A stretch of 32,065 nt of DNA, taken from positions 1 through 32,065 of the forward strand of contig JBDZUZ010000021.1 of assembly GCA_040255445.1 (NCBI GenBank), given 5' to 3'. This document shows positions 1-7,377 of this stretch, piece after piece. Source of the DNA: JBDZUZ01 sp040255445 (GTDB lineage Bacteria; Planctomycetota; Phycisphaerae; Phycisphaerales; UBA1924). The notes under the pieces are model-generated. The model had not been told where the DNA came from, searched no databases, and worked only from the letters and a program-made list of their open reading frames with translations. Position 1 is the stretch's first letter; each line of letters begins with the position of its first letter. The translations under genes and the position numbers were made by a program.

Positions 1-1
1 G

Positions 2-2854
2 GAGCGCAAGTCGGCGCACCTGACGCACGACGGCGTGAGCGAGGCTCAGCGGGCGGCGAGCATCGGTTCGTTCTATGTCGATGAGAACATCGACATGCCG
101 CACCTGCTCGAGCAGGCGGTGCGGGCGCACACGGTCTACGAGAACGACAAGGACTACGTGATCGCGGAGGTCGACGACCCGATGATGGGCCGGCGCGTGC
201 CGAGCATCGTCATCGTCGATGTCAACACCGGCCGCCCGATGATCGGCCGGCAGTGGTCCGACGGCCTGCACCAGGCGATCGAGTGCAAGGAAAAGGTGCC
301 GATCAAGAAGGAGACTCAGACCGTCGCCACGGTGACGATCCAGAACTTCTTCAAGATGTACAAGCGGCTGGCGGGCATGACCGGCACCGCCGATACCGAA
401 GCGCAGGAGTTCCACGACATCTACAAGCTCGATGTCGTGTCGATCCCGACCAACAAGCCGGTGGTCCGCCGCGACTTCGACGACCTGGTCTTCCTCTCCG
501 CCAAGGACAAGTGGTCGAAGATCGTTGACGAGATCAAGACGTTCAACGATGTCGGCCGCCCGGTGCTCGTCGGCACGACCAGCGTCGAGAAGAGCCAGAT
601 GCTGGCGAACATGCTGATGCGGACGCACGGCGTGCAGCACGAGGTGCTCAACGCCAAGCAGCACGAGCGCGAAGCGCACATCGTCGAGAACGCGGGCCAG
701 CTGGGCGCGGTGATGATCGCGACCAACATGGCCGGCCGCGGCACGGACATCAAGCTGGGCAAGGTGACGCGGGCGAGCCTGCTCGAGCACTGGCTCAAGC
801 GCGGCATCGCCCCGCGGACCGTCACGCCCGAGTCGACCGAGGAGGAGCTGCGCGAGGGCGTGTACCGCAAGATCGCGCCGCAGGAACTGGGCCGCAACCG
901 CCGCGAGACCGATGAGATGCCCTTCGCCGAGCTCGAGCTCGCGCTGCTGCGGCACTGGGCGGTGCAGTTCACGCAGCAGTCCGAGCGGGCGATCGCGAAC
1001 GCATCGGCGCAGGAGCTCCGCGAAGCGCTCGACGCCGAGGGCCGCTCGCTGCTGCACCGCATCCGCTGGTTCGAGAGCGTCGAGGACCTGGGCGGTCTGC
1101 ACGTGGTCGGCACCGAGCGGCACGAATCGCGCCGGATCGACAACCAGCTCCGCGGCCGCTCGGGCCGCCAGGGCGACAACGGCTCCTCGCGGTTCTTCGT
1201 CAGCCTCGAGGACGATCTCATGAAGATGTTCGCCGGCGAGACGACCATGAAGGTCCTCGCGCGGATGGGCATGAAGGAAGGCGAGGCGATCCAGCACCCG
1301 ATGCTCACCAAGAGCGTCGAGCGGGCGCAGCGCAAGGTCGAGGAGCGCAACTTCCAGATGCGCAAGCACATCCTCGAGTACGACGAGATCATGGAGCACC
1401 AGCGGCAGACCTTCTACGGCATCCGCCAGCGGATCCTGGACGGCCGCAACGTCAAGGGCCTCATCTTCGACTGGATCCGCCGCACGGTGGATGAGGCGGT
1501 CGAGGAGTACCTCGACGTCGACTACGCCGCGCGCTGCGCGGCCGAGTACGCGAGCGCCCGGCTCGAGTGCTCGATCCCGCCCGATCGTCTCCGCAACCGC
1601 GACCTGGATGAGATGGAGATGCTTGTCGTCCGCGAGGCCAAGGAGGAAGCCCGCCACACGATCGCCGTGACGCTGGGCGAGTACATGCCGCTGGAAGGCT
1701 CTGAGGTCGCGATCGACTTCGACTCGGCGGGCCTGATCAACTGGGCCAAGAGCCGGTTCAACGTCGAGCTGGATTCGGCCGAGCTCCGCGAGGGCGGGGC
1801 CGCGGAACGCAAGCGTGTCCAGAACATGCTCAACGAGGCGGCGGAAGACGCGATCGACCGGGCCGACCTGTCCGGTCTGTCGACCTACGTCGATCCCGAC
1901 TACGGGGCCAAGGAACTGTCGGCCTGGGTCAAGCGCAAGCTCGATCTCGAGGTCGCCTACACCGAGATCCAGGCAGCGCAGAAGAAGCAGACCGATGAGG
2001 GCGACGAGGATGCGGGCCCCACGGCGATGCTGATGCGTCGCGTCGAGGAGGCCTACGAGCGGCGCGAGGTCGAGTTCCCGGTCGAGTACGCCATGAACAC
2101 GACCCAGCAGCTCGCCGCGCAGGTGGGTCTCAAGGACGCCGCGCAGCACCTGCTCGCCTGGTCCAACCGCCGCTACAACATGGGCTGGGACGAGACGCTC
2201 TTCAAGACTCACACGCCGCCGAAGGTCCGCGAGGAACTCCTCAAGGCCTCGAAGGCGTTCATCGAGGGCAACAAGCTGGATGAGGAGCTCGAGAAGGCGC
2301 TCGAGCACAAGGGTGATCTGGATGCGCTCGACAAGTACATGCGCGAGCGGTTCGACCGCGGCATCACCGACCAGATCCGCTACGCCGCCCGCGACGACCG
2401 CGAGAACGCGATCCGTTCGATGGTCGAGTCGATCCTCCGCGCCGAGCTCCTCGCCGCGGAGCGGCAGATCCTGCTCGAGACGATGGACTCGGCGTGGAAG
2501 GACCACCTGTACTCGATGGACCAGCTCCGCGACACGGTGAACTTCCGGGCCTTCAGCCAGCAGGACCCGCGGATCGAGTACAAGCGCGAGGGCTCGACGC
2601 TCTTCACCAACTTCATGGAGGGCATCCGCGAGCGGACGACCGAGTACATCTTCCGGGCCCGCCTCGCGCCGCCGCAGATGCCGATGCGCCGCCCGGCCCC
2701 GCCGCGTCAGCAGTCGATGCAGATGGGCGGGATCAGCGGCCCGGGCATCAGCGGGCCGGGGATGGGTGGGCCGGGCATCGGCGGTCCAGGTACGGGCGGT
2801 CCCGGCATGGGCGGGCCCGCGGGCGCGCCGCCGCAGGGCGGCCGCGCGGTCTGA
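2..2854 (+). CDS. secA: Protein translocase ATPase SecA, 5'-truncated by the window edge
   Basis: SecA is the cytoplasmic motor ATPase that drives unfolded preproteins through SecYEG. The reading frame is open from base 2 with no start, so the N-terminal part of the first nucleotide-binding domain, with Walker A and B, lies outside the window. In order, the visible part shows the end of the preprotein cross-linking domain, GRQWSDGLHQAIE and AGMTGTAD (about nt 250-400). The second nucleotide-binding domain follows with MIATNMAGRGTDIKLG (about nt 710-760) and LRGRSGRQGDN (about nt 1150-1180). The helical scaffold has YDEIMEHQRQ, and near the end WKDHLYSMDQLRD. About 100 residues, charged and rich in Glu and Arg, separate the GRGTD and GTERHESRRIDNQLRG motifs, and further insertions follow, so the full protein would be well above the usual 900 residues. 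The tail is a GISGPG/GMGGPG low-complexity repeat and lacks the Cys-rich zinc-binding end of E. coli SecA. Identity is certain. Confidence 0.97.
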   Translation, partial: ERKSAHLTHDGVSEAQRAASIGSFYVDENIDMPHLLEQAVRAHTVYENDKDYVIAEVDDPMMGRRVPSIVIVDVNTGRPMIGRQWSDGLHQAIECKEKVPIKKETQTVATVTIQNFFKMYKRLAGMTGTADTEAQEFHDIYKLDVVSIPTNKPVVRRDFDDLVFLSAKDKWSKIVDEIKTFNDVGRPVLVGTTSVEKSQMLANMLMRTHGVQHEVLNAKQHEREAHIVENAGQLGAVMIATNMAGRGTDIKLGKVTRASLLEHWLKRGIAPRTVTPESTEEELREGVYRKIAPQELGRNRRETDEMPFAELELALLRHWAVQFTQQSERAIANASAQELREALDAEGRSLLHRIRWFESVEDLGGLHVVGTERHESRRIDNQLRGRSGRQGDNGSSRFFVSLEDDLMKMFAGETTMKVLARMGMKEGEAIQHPMLTKSVERAQRKVEERNFQMRKHILEYDEIMEHQRQTFYGIRQRILDGRNVKGLIFDWIRRTVDEAVEEYLDVDYAARCAAEYASARLECSIPPDRLRNRDLDEMEMLVVREAKEEARHTIAVTLGEYMPLEGSEVAIDFDSAGLINWAKSRFNVELDSAELREGGAAERKRVQNMLNEAAEDAIDRADLSGLSTYVDPDYGAKELSAWVKRKLDLEVAYTEIQAAQKKQTDEGDEDAGPTAMLMRRVEEAYERREVEFPVEYAMNTTQQLAAQVGLKDAAQHLLAWSNRRYNMGWDETLFKTHTPPKVREELLKASKAFIEGNKLDEELEKALEHKGDLDALDKYMRERFDRGITDQIRYAARDDRENAIRSMVESILRAELLAAERQILLETMDSAWKDHLYSMDQLRDTVNFRAFSQQDPRIEYKREGSTLFTNFMEGIRERTTEYIFRARLAPPQMPMRRPAPPRQQSMQMGGISGPGISGPGMGGPGIGGPGTGGPGMGGPAGAPPQGGRAV

Positions 2855-2882
2855 CCGGCGGGCCGGTCCAGTCAAAAACAGC

Positions 2883-2916
2883 AGCGGGCGTCCCGATCGG
2901 GACGCCCGCTTTCTTT
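2883..2916. terminator. Bidirectional intrinsic terminator between secA and the convergent gene
   Basis: Positions 2883-2910 are a perfect 28-base palindrome (14-bp arms) followed on the plus strand by TTCTTT. On the minus strand it is followed by GCTGTTTTTG, so it can stop transcription from both sides. It lies between the secA stop (2854) and the stop of the convergent gene (2957). Confidence 0.88.
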
Positions 2917-2956
2917 GGTATTCGCGTCATTGCAGCCGCGGCGACGCCGCGAGTGA

Positions 2957-3589
2957 TCACTCAGCGTGCGCTGAGGCCATGTACTTGCGGGCCCGCGAGC
3001 GGGTGTCGCGGTCCGGGATCCGCTCGCCGTCGCTGCGGTATCGGACGATCTGGCTGGCCTTGGAGAGCTTGGCGAGCGCCTGGTTCACGCTGGACTTGAG
3101 CGACGCCGGCGCGGCGTTCGAGGAGTAGCCGGTCTCGGGCAGCGCATCGGCGATCTCCTCGGTGGTGAGGGGCTCGTTGTAGCCGGAGATCTCCCAGATC
3201 GCGAGGATGGCGTCCTGAATATTGCGGATCTCGCCGGTGCCGCTGGCCTTGGCGGCCTTGCCGCCGCCGCGGCCCGTGCGGGCGGGCTTCTCGACGCCGA
3301 GCTTGATGGCCTCGGCGGGCGTGATCATGCCGCTAAAGGCGTTCATCTTGCGGGCCTGGGCGTTGACCAGGTCCTGGGCGTACGAGCGGATCTGCTTGAC
3401 GTTCTCCTCGACCCGGTCGGCGACCTGCTGGTAGACCTTGCGGGCGTCACGCTCCTTGACCCGCTCGGCCTCGATCCAGCTCGTGACCCGCTCGAGCTGC
3501 TCGGCGATGTCGACCAGCGTCATCTCGGAGATGGGCTTGCTCTGGTTGAAGGGGAGGGACGACCCGGCGGGGGTGTCGGCGTGCGGCAC
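2957..3589 (-). CDS. Hypothetical protein: coiled coil plus winged-helix-like C-terminus
   Basis: The family is not recognised. I chose the GTG at 3589-3587 because GAAAGGA (3603-3597) lies 7 nt upstream; the frame stays open further upstream, but that part is Pro/Arg-rich and looks non-coding. The product is about 210 residues. Residues from about 20 to 80 are charged and helical (EQLERVTSWIEAERVKERDA), consistent with a coiled coil. A Gly/Lys-rich linker (RTGRGGGKAAKASG) follows. The last 75 residues (IQDAILAIWEISGYNEPLTT, then EEIADALPETGY, then a basic RYRSDGERIPDRDTRSRARK tail) resemble a winged-helix fold in predicted pattern. A DNA-binding or chromatin-associated role is possible but is inference only. 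It is convergent to secA and divergent from the prepilin-like gene. Confidence 0.7.
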   Translation of the reverse strand: MPHADTPAGSSLPFNQSKPISEMTLVDIAEQLERVTSWIEAERVKERDARKVYQQVADRVEENVKQIRSYAQDLVNAQARKMNAFSGMITPAEAIKLGVEKPARTGRGGGKAAKASGTGEIRNIQDAILAIWEISGYNEPLTTEEIADALPETGYSSNAAPASLKSSVNQALAKLSKASQIVRYRSDGERIPDRDTRSRARKYMASAHAE

Positions 3590-3673
3590 GTTGTGGTCCT
3601 TTCGGTCGCCATCCGCCCGTGGGCGGGGCATTAGGTATGGAAATCGGGGCCCGGCGGGAGTGAACACACAACC

Positions 3674-3694
3674 CCGCGGAGTGGCTCTCCGCGG
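3674..3694 (-). promoter_or_regulatory. Hairpin in the leader of the minus-strand hypothetical gene
   Basis: CCGCGGAG (3674-3681) and CTCCGCGG (3687-3694) form an 8-bp perfect stem with a 5-nt loop. If transcription starts near 3730, the hairpin lies in the 5' leader about 85 nt before the GTG. It has no U-tract, so it does not look like a terminator. The role is unknown. Confidence 0.4.
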
Positions 3695-3736
3695 CCCGGG
3701 CCCTGTCGATTCACGCTCGGATTCTGTGGACCGGTC

Positions 3737-3765
3737 ATTATCTAACCGGGGCGGCTCCGAGTCGA
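3737..3765 (-). promoter_or_regulatory. Candidate sigma-70-type promoter for the minus-strand hypothetical gene
   Basis: Read on the minus strand, TCGACT (3765-3760), a 17-nt spacer, then GATAAT (3742-3737). The -10 is an AT-rich island in a very GC-rich background. The expected start near 3730 gives a leader of about 140 nt. No experimental support. Confidence 0.45.
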
Positions 3766-3926
3766 GGGGACCGTGAGAATCTGCCAGCTTCAGGGGCACC
3801 GCGTGACCACGGGCTGTTGCTTGTGGATCCCTCGGGGCGGGGTTCCCGTACAACCTGAGTGATCCGCGCGGGTGGTGGACCGCATCATCCGCGGCGGGGT
3901 GGCGGTACGGTCCATCGGGTCGGTGC

Positions 3927-3955
3927 TTCACCGCCCGCGGCCGATCGTGTACCCT
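3927..3955 (+). promoter_or_regulatory. Candidate promoter for the first prepilin-like gene
   Basis: TTCACC (3927-3932), a 17-nt spacer and TACCCT (3950-3955). The expected start near 3962 leaves a short leader containing the GGAGG ribosome site at 3969-3973. The match to consensus is moderate. Confidence 0.4.
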
Positions 3956-3978
3956 GCAGACCCCGACCGGAGGTGTTC

Positions 3979-4785
3979 ATGCCCGCCAGCCCATCCGTAT
4001 CCGCCCGCCGTTCCCGCGCCCGCCGCGGCTTTACCGTCATCGAGCTGCTCGTCGTCGTCGGGATCATCGCGATCCTGGTGGGGCTCAGCTTCGTGGTCGG
4101 CGGCAAGGTGCTCGAGGGCGGCAAGCGCGGCGCAGCGCTCGAGACCATCCGCCTGCTCGACAACGCGCTCAACGACTACATGGCCAAGACCGATGGCCTC
4201 CCCGCGACGACGGTCGAAGACCCCGAAGACCGCGACCGCGTCTTCCCAGTGGCCGATGCCCGCGACATGCAGAACACCGATTCGGGCCGCTCCCCGGCGG
4301 GCAACCAGATGATCAACAGCGTGGGGCTGTTCATGCTGCAGGCCCGCGAGGTGCCCAGCAGCCGCCAGATCCTGGATCAGCTGCCCTCCAAGTTCGCCCG
4401 GGCGCTCGAGATCGACGGGCAGCCGGTCCTGATGACGGCCTTCGACCCCTGGGGCAACCCGATCCGCTACGTGCACCCCTCGCTCGACGGCCGCTTCGCC
4501 GCGGGCAACACCGATCTGGTTCTCGGGCCCGCGCCGACGGGCAAGCAGTACGCGATCAACCAGATGCGCCGCAACAACGAGCAGACCGTTCTCAACGGGA
4601 TGGTCGTGAACGCCCAGGACATCGTCGACAGCGACGGGGGGCTGTGCACCGGCAACCGGCCGTACTTCTACTCGGTCGGTCCCGATGGCCGGGCGGGCTG
4701 GTACCAGAACGAGGCCAACCAGTGGATCGACGGCGCGGCGGACAACATCTACACGATGACGCCGACCCTGCCCAAGGCGCCGTGA
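3979..4785 (+). CDS. Prepilin-type N-terminal cleavage/methylation protein (type II secretion or type IV pilus pseudopilin-like)
   Basis: The product is 268 residues. The ATG at 3979 is chosen because GGAGG (3969-3973) sits 5 nt upstream and because it gives a short basic leader. The leader (about 17 residues, rich in Arg) ends in Gly and is followed by FTVIELLVVVGIIAILVG. This is the canonical class III signal: prepilin peptidase cleaves after Gly, Phe is methylated, and Glu is at +5. The hydrophobic helix also anchors the subunit in the inner membrane before assembly. The rest is a soluble domain with a GspG-like pattern: FDPWGNPIRYVHPSLDGR, and near the C-terminus PYFYSVGPDGRAGW. The GNP...Y...S.GPDG pattern is typical of major pseudopilins of the GspG type. 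No other secretion or pilus gene is adjacent, so the machine must be encoded elsewhere. A GspG-like role is inference. Confidence 0.85.
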   Translation: MPASPSVSARRSRARRGFTVIELLVVVGIIAILVGLSFVVGGKVLEGGKRGAALETIRLLDNALNDYMAKTDGLPATTVEDPEDRDRVFPVADARDMQNTDSGRSPAGNQMINSVGLFMLQAREVPSSRQILDQLPSKFARALEIDGQPVLMTAFDPWGNPIRYVHPSLDGRFAAGNTDLVLGPAPTGKQYAINQMRRNNEQTVLNGMVVNAQDIVDSDGGLCTGNRPYFYSVGPDGRAGWYQNEANQWIDGAADNIYTMTPTLPKAP

Positions 4786-4894
4786 GGCGGCCGCCCCGCC
4801 TGTGGTGGGGGTTGGGCCGGGGACGAGGGACTGGGCGCCTGGGATTGGCGGGCGACGAGCATGATCGGGCCGCAAATTGGCCGCGGCCGGCGGC

Positions 4895-4923
4895 TCCACT
4901 CCCGGCCGAAAGCGGGGTATAGT
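4895..4923 (+). promoter_or_regulatory. Candidate promoter of tRNA-Pro
   Basis: TATAGT (4918-4923) matches the -10 consensus at five of six positions and ends 23 nt before the mature tRNA. TCCACT (4895-4900) is a weak -35 at 17-nt spacing. A start near 4930 would give a short 5' leader for RNase P. Confidence 0.5.
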
Positions 4924-4946
4924 CCCGCCACGATTTCGTGACCTTC

Positions 4947-5020
4947 CGGGGTGTAGCGCAGCTTGGTAGCGCGTCTCGTTCGGGACGAGAAGGTCGTAGG
5001 TTCAAATCCTATCACCCCGA
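4947..5020 (+). tRNA. tRNA-Pro(CGG)
   Basis: The 74-nt cloverleaf has acceptor arms CGGGGTG (4947-4953) and CACCCCG (5013-5019), with discriminator A at 5020. The D stem is GCGC/GCGC. The anticodon stem TCTCG/CGAGA encloses the loop TTCGGGA, with anticodon CGG at 4981-4983. The T arm GTAGG-TTCAAAT-CCTAT closes with one G-T pair. It reads CCG codons, which are common in this GC-rich genome. The CCA end is not encoded (TTT follows), so it would be added by nucleotidyltransferase. No intron is seen. Confidence 0.97.
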
Positions 5021-5031
5021 TTTACTCGCCC

Positions 5032-5060
5032 AAAGGCCGCCGCAGTCGCGGCGGCCTTTT
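5032..5060 (+). terminator. Intrinsic terminator after tRNA-Pro
   Basis: AAAGGCCGCCGC (5032-5043) pairs perfectly with GCGGCGGCCTTT (5048-5059) around an AGTC loop, and the stem ends in a T run. It lies 11 nt after the tRNA. Confidence 0.92.
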
Positions 5061-5169
5061 GCGTTCATGCCCGGTTCGTACTTCGCGATCGCTCGGCTTC
5101 GGGGCATGTCAGCAGTGGCCGCCGAGCGGTCGGCTCGATCGCCGTCCGCTGAGCACATCGGATTGCGAA

Positions 5170-5610
5170 ATGACCAGCATCGCCACGATTCGCGAGATCC
5201 TCGTGCCTGCCCTCGAAGCTGCATTCCCGGCTTCCGGACTACGCATCTCGTCCCCGCCTGAACCAGTCGCGATCTTCCCTGCAGTGTGCGCGGAGGTCGG
5301 GGATGTTCTGATCTACGACGACGGCGACGAAGCCACCGTCGTGATCGAGAAGGTAACGCACCATCACACCAATCCCTACAACACCGACATGACTCCGCAC
5401 GAACGGGCGGTGTGGGTAACCAATGAAGTCGTTGCGTTTCTCCACGCGTTGTTCGACGATCGCGTGCTCCTCTGGTCCCGGCAGCAGGGCAAGGGCGGCT
5501 CAGGTTCGCAGCCTTTCAACGGGGTGATTCCGACCGACCTCCGCGAAGGCGCCGACACCTTCGTGTGGTCGAGACGTGTCGTGAGAGCCGACGTCGCAGG
5601 AAGTGAGTGA
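5170..5610 (+). CDS. Hypothetical protein, 146 residues
   Basis: The family is not recognised. The frame is open upstream through the tRNA, which cannot be coding. The first ATG after the tRNA terminator that gives an ordinary start is at 5170 (MTSIATIREILVPALEAAF). No strong ribosome site is visible before it. The protein is soluble and acidic in its first half (VGDVLIYDDGDEATVVIEKV), with a His-rich patch (THHHTNPYNTD) near residues 60-70. There is no signal peptide or membrane segment. The alternating hydrophobic pattern and conserved-looking WSRR and FVWSRR stretches suggest a small mixed alpha/beta domain. No function is assigned. It is followed directly by twin hairpins. Confidence 0.65.
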   Translation: MTSIATIREILVPALEAAFPASGLRISSPPEPVAIFPAVCAEVGDVLIYDDGDEATVVIEKVTHHHTNPYNTDMTPHERAVWVTNEVVAFLHALFDDRVLLWSRQQGKGGSGSQPFNGVIPTDLREGADTFVWSRRVVRADVAGSE

Positions 5611-5612
5611 GG

Positions 5613-5641
5613 GGCGGTGTAACCGCCGCGGGGAAGCCCCG
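5613..5641 (+). terminator. Twin hairpins after the 146-residue gene, possible terminator
   Basis: GGCGGT-GTA-ACCGCC (5613-5627) and CGGGG-AAG-CCCCG (5629-5641) follow the stop codon within 2 nt. There is no T-tract (AATAAAG follows), so termination would be weak or Rho-assisted. Confidence 0.4.
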
Positions 5642-5721
5642 AATAAAGTGCCAAGGCCGCGGGGGAACGCCGATCACGCGATCGAGCGCCGCTGGAACGA
5701 GGGGCTGGTCGGAGGCAGGGC

Positions 5722-7326
5722 GTGGGAAACGAACATGGTGCGGTTGAGGGCGACTGGGCCCGGACCGGGCGCGGGCCATTCGGCGGATCAATCACGCCCG
5801 CCCGCATCCCCCTCTTCGCCCCCGGCCGCGGCACGCTCCCCTTCCCGCATCCCTGGAACTACCAGCGCCCGCTCGACATCCTCGCGGCGTACTACTGGCG
5901 CGCCGAGCGCGACACCGGCGCGACGCGGCACACGCGCTACCTGAAAGTCCCCGGCTTCCGCCCCGTTCTGGTCACGCGTGATCCGCGGCTGATCCGCGCC
6001 ATCTCCGCCGAGACCGGCGACAAGCCCGGGCAGTTCGACCGCGACACCATGCCGTCGAGCGGTATCGCGCGGGCGACGGGTGAGGACACGCTGCTCTACG
6101 CCAACGGCGCGGCGTGGAAGGCCCAGAAGCGGCTCGCCGCGCCGCCCTTCTCCCGCGGGTCGCTCTTTCAGCCCGAGCAGTTCCACGAGTTCGAGCGGAC
6201 CTTCCGCGCGACCGTCGCCGAGCGGCTCGAGCGAGTGCGCGCGGCGGTGGGGGCCTCGGGCGGGCCGCTCCGCGTGCAACTCGAGCCGGAGATCAAGGCG
6301 ATCATGCTCGAAATGCTCGTCAACAACTTCTTCGGCGCCCAGGTTCCGTACCAGCGGATCCGCGAGCACTTCGTGCCCGCGCTCGAACGCGTCATCGACC
6401 ACATCGTCCGCGACACGATCATGGCGAAGCTCGGTCTGCCGCTGAGTCGCCTGCCGGCCATCACGCCGGGCCTGCGGCGGGCGCGCGAGTCCGCGGCGGT
6501 CTTCGAAGAACTCACCGACATCGTCATCGCGACACGCAAGGAGAAGTGCGGCGCATGGCGGCAGTTTGAGAGCGAAGCGCCCGATGCCGCGCTTCGGGCG
6601 AACATCCGCGTCTTCCTCGCCGGCGCGCTCGAAGCGACGACTTCCTACGCAAGCTGGGCCCTGGCCCACCTCGCGCGGCACGCCGAAGCACAGGAGCGGC
6701 TCTACGCCCAGGTCCGCGATGTGGATGAATACACACCCGGCACACTCGCCGCGGCGAAGTACCTGAACCACGTGCTCAACGAAACGCTCCGCCTCACCCC
6801 CGCGCTCTACTTCCATCCGCGGCGGGCGACCGTCGACACCACCGTTGAGACCGGCGGCGGCGACACGCTGACGATCCCGGCGGGCACGCACATCCTCCTC
6901 GACATCTGGCACGCGAACCGGCACGAGGACCACTGGGGTGTCGGCGTGACCGGCTTCGCCGCGGACCGCTTCGAGCCCGACCGTTGGGAGACCATTGCCC
7001 GCGGCGACCGCAACGCCACCGACCTGATGCACTTTGGCTTCGGGCACGGCCCGCGCTTCTGCCCCGGCAAGAACCTGGGTGAACTCGAAGTAGCGCTCGT
7101 CGTCGGCGCGTGCATCAAGATGTTCCGGCTTGAAGCGCCGACCGCCGCGTGCCCGGCGAAGGCCGCGGTCTCGACCAAGCCGGCGGATGGTGTGCTGGTG
7201 GATTTGTACCTGCGAACTCTTCGGCCGCAACCCGCGGCGGGCTCCGCCCCGTCGGCCGCCCCGCCCGTGGGACCCGTACCCGCACGCTGCCCGTTCGCGG
7301 CGGGTCAGGACCGCCAGAAAAGCTAA
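5722..7326 (+). CDS. Cytochrome P450
   Basis: P450s are heme-thiolate monooxygenases. They insert one oxygen atom from O2 into an organic substrate using electrons from a redox partner. The GTG start at 5722 is supported by GGAGG (5711-5715), 6 nt upstream, and gives 534 residues. Family motifs appear in order. AWKAQKRLAAPPF is the C-helix WxxxR heme-propionate motif. AGALEATTS is the I-helix oxygen-activation motif with its acidic-Thr pair. NETLRL contains ExxR at Glu354/Arg357, followed by the PRRATVDT region. FGFGHGPRFCPGKNLGELE contains the heme-ligating Cys447. No N-terminal membrane anchor is evident, so a soluble bacterial enzyme is likely. The C-terminal 25 residues are Pro/Ala-rich and disordered. 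No ferredoxin or reductase gene is adjacent. The substrate cannot be inferred. The stop codon TAA (7324-7326) lies inside the first palindrome of the following regulator's promoter. Confidence 0.95.
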   Translation: MGNEHGAVEGDWARTGRGPFGGSITPARIPLFAPGRGTLPFPHPWNYQRPLDILAAYYWRAERDTGATRHTRYLKVPGFRPVLVTRDPRLIRAISAETGDKPGQFDRDTMPSSGIARATGEDTLLYANGAAWKAQKRLAAPPFSRGSLFQPEQFHEFERTFRATVAERLERVRAAVGASGGPLRVQLEPEIKAIMLEMLVNNFFGAQVPYQRIREHFVPALERVIDHIVRDTIMAKLGLPLSRLPAITPGLRRARESAAVFEELTDIVIATRKEKCGAWRQFESEAPDAALRANIRVFLAGALEATTSYASWALAHLARHAEAQERLYAQVRDVDEYTPGTLAAAKYLNHVLNETLRLTPALYFHPRRATVDTTVETGGGDTLTIPAGTHILLDIWHANRHEDHWGVGVTGFAADRFEPDRWETIARGDRNATDLMHFGFGHGPRFCPGKNLGELEVALVVGACIKMFRLEAPTAACPAKAAVSTKPADGVLVDLYLRTLRPQPAAGSAPSAAPPVGPVPARCPFAAGQDRQKS

Positions 7327-7338
7327 ACCATCTGGTTG
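7323..7338. promoter_or_regulatory. Putative ArsR operator 1, overlapping the -35 and the P450 stop codon
   Basis: CTAAACCATCTGGTTG contains the AACCA-N2-TGGTT dyad (7326-7337). It matches operator 2 at 14 of 16 positions, differing only at the two central bases. It overlaps the P450 stop codon and the first two bases of the -35. Confidence 0.7.
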
Positions 7339-7363
7339 ACCGACCGCCTCCGGCGTGTACACT
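7336..7363 (+). promoter_or_regulatory. Promoter of the ArsR-SRPBCC operon, predicted leaderless
   Basis: TTGACC (7336-7341), a 16-nt spacer and TACACT (7358-7363) make one of the best sigma-70-type matches in the window. The expected start at about 7370 falls on the ATG at 7371. No Shine-Dalgarno sequence precedes the ATG, which is consistent with a leaderless message. Confidence 0.65.
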
Positions 7364-7377
7364 AAACCAGATGGTTG
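7362..7377. promoter_or_regulatory. Putative ArsR operator 2, overlapping the -10 end, start site and ATG
   Basis: CTAAACCAGATGGTTG contains the AACCA-N2-TGGTT dyad (7365-7376). Its centre is 39 bp from that of operator 1. A dimer bound here would cover the start of transcription and of translation, giving autorepression. The assignment to this regulator is inference from position and symmetry. Confidence 0.7.

Larger units (their letters stand above)
3590..3978. other. Divergent intergenic region with two predicted promoters and a leader hairpin
   Basis: This 389-base region holds no convincing gene. It contains a candidate minus-strand promoter (3765-3737), a candidate plus-strand promoter (3927-3955) and a perfect hairpin (3674-3694). 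The hairpin sits inside the predicted 140-nt leader of the minus-strand gene. Confidence 0.5.

Noticed and set aside
4963..5169. Upstream extension of the 146-residue gene into the tRNA
   Set aside because: The frame is open by chance through the tRNA and its terminator; a start after the terminator is more plausible.
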